Positions 1 through 3,628 of a stretch of 7,612 bases of DNA are shown in pieces. Numbering within the stretch: the first letter of the stretch is position 1; every line of letters starts with the position of its first letter. Source of the DNA: SIG603 sp964369215. Its GTDB lineage: Bacteria > Bacillota > Clostridia > Oscillospirales > Acutalibacteraceae. The notes below the pieces were generated by a model that worked only from the letters and a program-made list of their open reading frames with translations, ran no database searches and had not been told where the DNA came from. The stretch lies in assembly GCA_964369215.1 (NCBI GenBank), contig CAYJEZ010000117.1:1-7612 (forward strand), in the 5' to 3' direction. Made by a program: the position numbers and the translations under genes.

Positions 1-1
1 A

Positions 2-7
2 TATAAT
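2..7 (+). promoter_or_regulatory. Possible -10 box upstream of the riboflavin transporter gene
   Basis: A perfect TATAAT lies at 2-7. This would place a transcription start near 13-15 and give a leader of about 35 nt before the GTG start. Any -35 box lies outside the window, so only half of the promoter can be assessed. TATAAT is common by chance in DNA this AT-rich. If it is the real promoter, there is no room for an FMN riboswitch between it and the gene. Confidence 0.35.
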
Positions 8-49
8 AATCATTAACAAAATCTTTTAAAAGAAAGGTGTAGAAAAATT

Positions 50-664
50 GTGCCAACAAATAGAACAACTTCAATAAGAAAAATGACAATTACAGCGATT
101 TTAGCAGCTATGTCTGCGGTGTTAATGTTTTTTAGCATAAATGTGCCACTTATGCCAAGTTTTATTAAACTAGACTTTTCCGATATTCCTGCGGTTATAG
201 CAGGATTTATGATAGGGCCAATAAGTGGGGTGGTTGTAAGTTTTGTAAAGAACTTATTAAACCTTTTAACTTCTAGCACGGGTGGAGTAGGAGAGCTTTC
301 CAACTTTTTATTAAGTGCAACATTTGTGTTGACATCAGGCTTGATTTTTAAAAAATGGAAAACAATAAAAGGCGCAGTTATAGGAACAGCACTTGCAGCA
401 ATAACGATGGGTTTGGCGAGTGTGGCATTTAACTTTTTTCTTGTATATCCTATTTACTTTAATTTTATGCCAATAGAGTCTATTCTTGGGCTTTACAATG
501 TGATAAATCCATATGTAGGAACTGAACCTACAGACGAAAATTTACTTAAGGCACTAATAATGTTTAATATGCCGTTTACAATGATAAAGGGACTTTTAGG
601 TGCCTTTGTGGTTGCTTTAATATACAAACCGATGTTGCCGATTATAAACGGAACAAGGGTATAA
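50..664 (+). CDS. ribU: ECF transporter riboflavin-binding S component, RibU type
   Basis: This 204-aa integral membrane protein is the substrate-binding S subunit of an energy-coupling factor importer, most likely for riboflavin. Seen: about six hydrophobic segments, LDFSDIP at residues 41-47, KNLLN at 67-71, TGGVGELSNF at 77-86 and FNMPFTMIKG at 172-181. These motifs and the length are typical of clostridial RibU proteins. The small-residue stretch AILAAMSAVL (16-25) is where S components contact the shared EcfT subunit. The EcfA/EcfA'/EcfT genes are not here, as expected for group II ECF systems, where one shared module serves many S components. The GTG start is chosen because AAAGGTG (33-39) sits 10 nt upstream and an in-frame stop at 14-16 closes the frame; the next ATG (83) lacks a good site. 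It is followed by its own terminator, so it is probably monocistronic. Riboflavin specificity is inferred from motifs. Confidence 0.88.
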   Translation: MPTNRTTSIRKMTITAILAAMSAVLMFFSINVPLMPSFIKLDFSDIPAVIAGFMIGPISGVVVSFVKNLLNLLTSSTGGVGELSNFLLSATFVLTSGLIFKKWKTIKGAVIGTALAAITMGLASVAFNFFLVYPIYFNFMPIESILGLYNVINPYVGTEPTDENLLKALIMFNMPFTMIKGLLGAFVVALIYKPMLPIINGTRV

Positions 665-681
665 AAATAAATATTTTTATG

Positions 682-717
682 AACCGAAAGATGCCTTTAA
701 TCTTTCGGTTTTCTTTT
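682..717 (+). terminator. Rho-independent terminator after ribU
   Basis: AACCGAAAGAT at 682-692 pairs perfectly with ATCTTTCGGTT at 700-710, giving an 11-bp stem with a 7-nt loop. It is followed by a T-rich run (TTCTTTT, 711-717). It lies 18 nt after the ribU stop and separates ribU from the VOC gene. Confidence 0.9.
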
Positions 718-730
718 AATATTTTTTTGC

Positions 731-759
731 TTGAAGAAAATAGTAATTAATGTTATAAT
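731..759 (+). promoter_or_regulatory. Sigma-A type promoter for the VOC gene
   Basis: TTGAAG (731-736) and a perfect TATAAT (754-759) are separated by 17 nt, and TG at 751-752 makes an extended -10. The predicted start is near 766, giving a leader of about 115 nt that contains the hairpin at 791-844. The site lies just after the ribU terminator, as expected for a new transcription unit. Confidence 0.75.
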
Positions 760-780
760 AAAAATGTAATTAATTTTGAA

Positions 781-852
781 AGCACTACAGAAATAATGAA
801 AAAAACGGCTTTCTTTTTATATAAAAAGAAATTTTTCATTACTTTAACTTAA
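781..852 (+). repeat. Nested inverted repeat in the VOC leader (element A)
   Basis: TAATGAAAAA (794-803) is inverted as TTTTTCATTA (832-841). Inside lies a perfect 22-bp palindrome at 810-831, made of TTTCTTTTT, ATAT and AAAAAGAAA. The only unpaired interior is AACGGC, partly purine-rich, at 804-809. The right arm continues into TTTAACTTA (843-851). The left side (AGCACTACAGAAA, 781-793) lacks the matching TAAGTTAA, so the outer arm is degenerate there. The transcript would fold into a long A/U-rich hairpin. No T-run follows, so it is not a canonical terminator. The right half aligns without gaps to the element upstream of the nuclease gene. Confidence 0.7.
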
Positions 853-882
853 TAATACCAATAAAAATTTTTGGAGGGGAAT

Positions 883-1257
883 ATGTCATATAATAATATT
901 AAATTAGCAAGTATAGTACTTGACTGTGAGAACAATCAGAAGTTGCGCGAATTTTATTATGAACTACTTGGCTGGGACAAGGTGGACTTTGGCGCTAATA
1001 GTGAATTTGTTGGGCTAAAATCTGATACGGGGTTAATGTTGCTTTTTCAAAAAGTAGAATTTTACAATCCTCCAACTTGGCCTGTAAAAGAAGGTAAACA
1101 AGGGGTTATGGCACATTTAGATTTTCAAGTTGATGATATTGCTGAGGCGGTTAAGCATGCTATTTTATGTGGCGCAAGAGTTGCGGATGAACAGTTTTAT
1201 CCACCTGCTGTTACTTTGTTTGACCCAGAGGGACATCCGTTTTGTTTTTTTACATAA
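883..1257 (+). CDS. VOC family protein (glyoxalase/bleomycin-resistance fold)
   Basis: This 124-aa single-domain protein belongs to the vicinal-oxygen-chelate superfamily, which includes glyoxalases, dioxygenases and drug-binding proteins. Seen: the N-terminal pattern LASIVLDC...LREFYYELLGW (residues 8-31) and the second-half signature MAHLDFQVDD (76-85). The C-terminal DPEGHPFCF (114-122) is characteristic of the glyoxalase-like subgroup near PF18029. H78 and E116 sit where metal ligands usually occur, but metal binding is not certain. The substrate is unknown. The ATG at 883 is chosen over the in-frame TTG at 871 because GGAGGGG (873-879) is then a ribosome binding site; the TTG would place that site inside the gene. 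The next gene starts 68 nt downstream and may be co-transcribed. The leader is related to that of the nuclease gene. Confidence 0.87.
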   Translation: MSYNNIKLASIVLDCENNQKLREFYYELLGWDKVDFGANSEFVGLKSDTGLMLLFQKVEFYNPPTWPVKEGKQGVMAHLDFQVDDIAEAVKHAILCGARVADEQFYPPAVTLFDPEGHPFCFFT

Positions 1258-1325
1258 TAGTTAACAAGATATGATTTTTGGTTATTAATATAATAAGAAC
1301 ACTATTTTACACGGGAGGAAGTTTT

Positions 1326-1919
1326 ATGCTAGATAAAAGTTTGCCTTTAGTTGGGGTTATAATGGTAAAAAAAGATACGAGTAACTACCCAAGGTATGAG
1401 TTACCAGAGGGTTATGTTTTTAGCGGATATAAAAAAGGTTTTGAAAAACAGTGGGCAAAAATTCAGTATGAGCTTGAACAGACTGAAACATTAGAAGCTG
1501 CAGAGAAAATTTGGGAGAAAGAGTATTCTTCTTATCCAGAGCTTTTAGAGCAAAAATGTATATTTGTACTAACCGAAGAAGGCGAGATAGCAGCATATGG
1601 CTCACTTTGGCATGGTGAGCATTTTGGAGAAGAGTTTCAGCGTTTTCACTGGATAGCGACTGCACCAAAGTTTCAAGGTAAGGGATTAATTAAGGCAGTA
1701 CTAACAAAAATTTTGGACTTATATAACGAGCTAGGTTATAAAGATTTTATATATTTAACCTCTCAAACTTGGAGCATAAAGGCGCTTAACTTATATAAAA
1801 AATATGGTTTTGAGCCGTATTTAGGTGAGAAACCCAAAAATTGGGTGATGGAAAATTTTGAAGAAACATCTAAAAAAGCATGGGAGTTAATAGAAGAAAA
1901 AATTAGTCAGTACTACTAA
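1326..1919 (+). CDS. GNAT family N-acetyltransferase
   Basis: This 197-aa protein is probably an acetyl-CoA-dependent acyltransferase of the GNAT fold. Seen: the beta4-alpha3 acetyl-CoA loop in FHWIATAPKFQGKGLIKAVL (residues 107-126), with KFQGKG as the pyrophosphate-binding P-loop equivalent. SQTWSIKALNLYKKYGFEP (147-165) matches motif B, where the conserved Y and GF sit near the CoA. The N-terminal 75 residues are less typical and may shape the acceptor site. The substrate is unknown. The ATG at 1326 is chosen because GGGAGG (1313-1318) lies 7 nt upstream; an in-frame TTG at 1278 has no site. TATAAT at 1289-1294 lacks a good -35, so co-transcription with the VOC gene is likely. Its last codons (Gln-Tyr-Tyr-stop) lie in a direct repeat that recurs at 2056-2074, so the C-terminus may have been altered by an insertion. 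Toxin-type GNATs are unlikely, as no antitoxin gene is adjacent. Confidence 0.85.
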   Translation: MLDKSLPLVGVIMVKKDTSNYPRYELPEGYVFSGYKKGFEKQWAKIQYELEQTETLEAAEKIWEKEYSSYPELLEQKCIFVLTEEGEIAAYGSLWHGEHFGEEFQRFHWIATAPKFQGKGLIKAVLTKILDLYNELGYKDFIYLTSQTWSIKALNLYKKYGFEPYLGEKPKNWVMENFEETSKKAWELIEEKISQYY

Positions 1920-1930
1920 ATTTACTTTGT
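1908..1930 (+). repeat. Left copy of direct repeat flanking element B
   Basis: CAGTACTACTAAA followed by TTTA and CTTTGT matches 2056-2074 (CAGTACCACTAAACTTTGT), with one substitution and a 4-nt insertion. It includes the GNAT stop codon and abuts the TTAAGTTAA arm of the element. It could be a target-site duplication or part of the repeat itself. Confidence 0.6.
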
Positions 1931-1957
1931 TAAGTTAATATGAAAATAATCTTTATA

Positions 1958-1998
1958 TTTCTTTTTCCTCCCCGCCTTTGGCGAGGAGGAAAAAGAAA
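1958..1998. repeat. Strong hairpin inside element B
   Basis: The left arm at 1958-1976 (TTTCTTTTTCCTCC, C, CGCC) pairs with the right arm at 1980-1998, leaving a 3-nt TTT loop. The stem has 18 bp and one C-A mismatch (1972/1984). The T-run is on the 5' side and the A-run on the 3' side of the stem on both strands, so neither strand gives the stem-then-U-run of an intrinsic terminator. The left arm contains CCTCC, complementary to the GGAGG of the downstream ribosome binding site (2076-2080). An alternative pairing that hides that site is therefore possible. Confidence 0.8.
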
Positions 1999-2008
1999 AG
2001 AGAAAAAA

Positions 2009-2037
2009 TTGCTTTATTATTTAAGAAAACTAATAAT
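2009..2037 (+). promoter_or_regulatory. Weak candidate promoter inside element B
   Basis: TTGCTT (2009-2014) and AATAAT (2032-2037) are 17 nt apart. The -35 matches the consensus at only 3 of 6 positions and there is no TG extension. If used, it would make a leader of about 40 nt for the nuclease gene, beginning after the GC hairpin. Transcription from the GNAT gene through the element is an alternative. Confidence 0.3.
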
Positions 2038-2055
2038 TTCATTATTTTAACTTAG

Positions 2056-2074
2056 CAGTACCACTAAACTTTGT
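2056..2074 (+). repeat. Right copy of direct repeat flanking element B
   Basis: CAGTACCACTAAACTTTGT corresponds to 1908-1930. It is followed directly by the ribosome binding site of the nuclease gene. The same position in the VOC leader reads ATACCAATAAA (855-865), so this stretch is also conserved next to element A. Confidence 0.6.
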
Positions 2075-2085
2075 AGGAGGATAAT

Positions 2086-2652
2086 ATGGTATATTTAATA
2101 GACTACGAAAATGTAGGAGATAATGTTTTTAGCCATATCAACACATTAAGCGAAGAGGACAAGATAGTAGTATTTTACAACGCAAATACTAGTAAGCTTT
2201 CATTTACTTCACATAGATTACTAGAGAAATCTGTTATAAACAGAGAATATATAAGTATAAACACAGGAACAAAGAATGCACTAGATTTTCAACTGGCGAC
2301 ATATCTCGGATATTTGATTGCAAACGACAATAAAACAGAATATTGTATAGTTAGTAAAGATAACGGTTTTGATGTGATATGTAATTTTTGGAAGAGTAGA
2401 GGTGCGAAGGTTACAAGATCTAATGAAATAGCAGTAGAAAAGCCGAAGTCACAAGAGAAGTCAAAAAAAGTAAAGTTAGAATTAGAAACAGCTTTAAGTG
2501 GGTTTAGTAACGATTCCAAGGGTATTACTACCATTATTAATGAAAGTAAATCAAAGCAAGAAATTAATAATAAACTGGTAAAAAAATATGGCTCTGAAAA
2601 AGCTGGTAAAATATATAAGATAATAAAACCTTTTTTTGTAAATAAAAAATAA
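2086..2652 (+). CDS. PIN/NYN-type nuclease domain protein
   Basis: This 188-aa protein is probably a metal-dependent RNase of the PIN/NYN superfamily. Seen: the strand-end motif YLIDYENVG (residues 3-11) with D6 and N9; NALDFQLATYLGYLI (64-78) with D67; and YCIVSKDNGFDVI (86-98) with D92 and D96. These acidic residues are where the superfamily binds its divalent metal ions, and all four expected positions are occupied. Residues 111-135 are a lysine-rich linker. The C-terminal part (about 136-185), with repeated short helices and KKYGSEKAGKIYKIIKPFF, looks like a small helical domain that may contact RNA; I cannot assign it to a named family. The ATG has an excellent AGGAGG site (2075-2080). 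No small antitoxin gene adjoins it, so a VapBC-type pair is not supported. The cellular target is unknown. The leader lies in and after repeat element B. Confidence 0.8.
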   Translation: MVYLIDYENVGDNVFSHINTLSEEDKIVVFYNANTSKLSFTSHRLLEKSVINREYISINTGTKNALDFQLATYLGYLIANDNKTEYCIVSKDNGFDVICNFWKSRGAKVTRSNEIAVEKPKSQEKSKKVKLELETALSGFSNDSKGITTIINESKSKQEINNKLVKKYGSEKAGKIYKIIKPFFVNKK

Positions 2653-2709
2653 TAAAACTAATGTTTATTTGTAATTATTTTAGGAAAACTATTTTTGAGG
2701 TGATTACAA

Positions 2710-3450
2710 TTGAAAACCAAAAAAGATTATAAAGAATTTAAAAATGATGAAAGTTTAGAAACGCAAGAAGAAGTAATGGTGAGTGCTACTGTATCTGACG
2801 GTTCTGTAATTGTGAAAGATGCAGACAAATCTATATACTGCTTAACCGTTATAGGGCAAATAGAAGGGCATTATACTTTGCCTGCACAAAACAAAACAAC
2901 AAAATATGAGCATGTTATTCCTCAAATAGTAGCAGTAGACGAAGATCCTGATATAGATGGGTTGCTAATTCTATTAAATACTGTTGGAGGAGATGTAGAG
3001 GCAGGCCTTGCAATTGCAGAGCTTTTAGCAGGAATGAAAAAACCTACAGTTTCGCTTGTTTTAGGTGGAGGCCACTCTATTGGCGTGCCACTTGCAGTAG
3101 CAGCGAAAAAGTCATTTATTGCAAAGTCTGCATCTATGACAATTCACCCTGTAAGGCTTAATGGGCTTATTTTAGGTGTTCCTCAAACTTTAGATTACTT
3201 TAATAGAATGCAAGACCGTATAACTAGTTTCGTTACCGAGAATTCAGATATTAGTAAAGACAGGTTTTTAAAGCTTGCTATGAACACAAAAGAATTGGTA
3301 ACAGATGTAGGTACAGTTCTTGACGGAGCAGATGCTGTTGAAGAAGGCTTGATTGACTCTATAGGAACCTTAGCTGATGCAATGGCTTGCCTTACTCAAA
3401 TGATAAAAAAGGAAAAACAAAAAAAGAAACCTGTAGTTAAAAACAAATGA
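2710..3450 (+). CDS. tepA: ClpP-fold serine peptidase, TepA family
   Basis: This 246-aa cytosolic protein belongs to the Clp-fold peptidases. The closest well-known relative is Bacillus TepA (YmfB), named for a proposed role in protein export. Seen: the core strand-turn ILLNTVGGDVEAGLAIAELL (residues 87-106), LVLGGGHSIGVPLAVAA (116-132) with likely nucleophile S123, and ASMTIHPVRL (141-150) with likely general base H146. I could not place the third catalytic residue. The first 45 residues are charged and variable; the last 15 are lysine-rich. The TTG start is chosen because GAGGTGAT (2697-2704) lies 5 nt upstream. The next gene is the FtsK/SpoIIIE translocase, as in Bacillus, where tepA lies just upstream of spoIIIE. 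Here the small ylzJ gene found between them in Bacillus is not recognisable. No clear promoter or terminator was seen in the 57 nt upstream. Confidence 0.87.
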   Translation: MKTKKDYKEFKNDESLETQEEVMVSATVSDGSVIVKDADKSIYCLTVIGQIEGHYTLPAQNKTTKYEHVIPQIVAVDEDPDIDGLLILLNTVGGDVEAGLAIAELLAGMKKPTVSLVLGGGHSIGVPLAVAAKKSFIAKSASMTIHPVRLNGLILGVPQTLDYFNRMQDRITSFVTENSDISKDRFLKLAMNTKELVTDVGTVLDGADAVEEGLIDSIGTLADAMACLTQMIKKEKQKKKPVVKNK

Positions 3451-3482
3451 TTTATTGTGATTGTTACTTATAGTCATACACT

Positions 3483-3511
3483 TTGAAAACTACCAAACAA
3501 AATCTTACAAT
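3483..3511 (+). promoter_or_regulatory. Sigma-A type promoter upstream of ftsK
   Basis: TTGAAA (3483-3488) and TACAAT (3506-3511) are separated by 17 nt. Transcription would start near 3518, giving a leader of about 110 nt. That leader holds a small inverted repeat, AATGCA-TGAA-TGCATT (3527-3542). Confidence 0.65.
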
Positions 3512-3590
3512 ACTGGTACTAAAACCAATGCATGAATGCATTTATCGGGTATTAAAAGTAGGGGTTATGAATTTAAGTGGACTGACTATA

Positions 3591-3599
3591 TGCTACAAT
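3591..3599 (+). promoter_or_regulatory. Possible second, extended -10 promoter for ftsK
   Basis: TGCTACAAT (3591-3599) fits an extended -10 element. The matching -35 region (around 3572-3577, TTTAAG) is poor. If active, it would start near 3606 and leave only about 23 nt before the TTG codon. Confidence 0.3.
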
Positions 3600-3628
3600 C
3601 GCTGTACATATTAGGGGAGTGAATAGAT

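Larger units (their letters stand above)
1930..2054 (+). repeat. MITE-like inverted-repeat element upstream of the nuclease gene (element B)
   Basis: The segment of about 125 bp is bounded by TAAGTTAA (1931-1938) and its exact inverse TTAACTTA (2047-2054). The arm similarity continues inward imperfectly: the left arm goes on to TATGAAAAT, while the right arm read in reverse gives AATAATGAAAT. A strong GC-tipped hairpin sits in the centre. Direct repeats lie immediately outside both ends. There is no ORF inside, so any transposase would have to act in trans. Similarity to element A suggests a small repeat family. The alternative is a structured leader RNA of the nuclease gene. Confidence 0.6.

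Noticed and set aside
1..49. FMN riboswitch in front of ribU
   Set aside because: Only 49 nt are visible, none of the conserved riboswitch elements is recognisable, and a possible -10 box at 2-7 would leave no room. It might exist upstream of the window only if that box is false.
13..303. Minus-strand frame opposite ribU, and similar antisense frames inside the GNAT, nuclease, ftsK and MBL genes
   Set aside because: They lie wholly opposite convincing genes, lack ribosome binding sites and show no recognisable domain; they are by-products of the coding strand.
791..844. The VOC leader as a known metabolite riboswitch
   Set aside because: The structure is a simple long A/U hairpin without the conserved multi-helix core of any riboswitch class I know.
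1958..1998. The GC-tipped hairpin as an intrinsic terminator of the GNAT gene
   Set aside because: No T-run follows the stem on either strand; the T-rich arm precedes it and is consumed in pairing. Termination is possible but not supported by canonical features.
1326..2652. GNAT gene plus nuclease gene as a toxin-antitoxin pair
   Set aside because: GNAT toxins pair with small ribbon-helix-helix or helix-turn-helix antitoxins, and PIN toxins with small DNA-binding antitoxins. Neither type is present, and the two genes are separated by about 165 nt of repeat.
3528..3614. A 28-codon frame beginning with ATG in the tepA-ftsK gap
   Set aside because: There is no Shine-Dalgarno site before it or before the internal ATG at a workable distance, and the product is not recognisable. 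It also overlaps the likely ftsK promoter elements.
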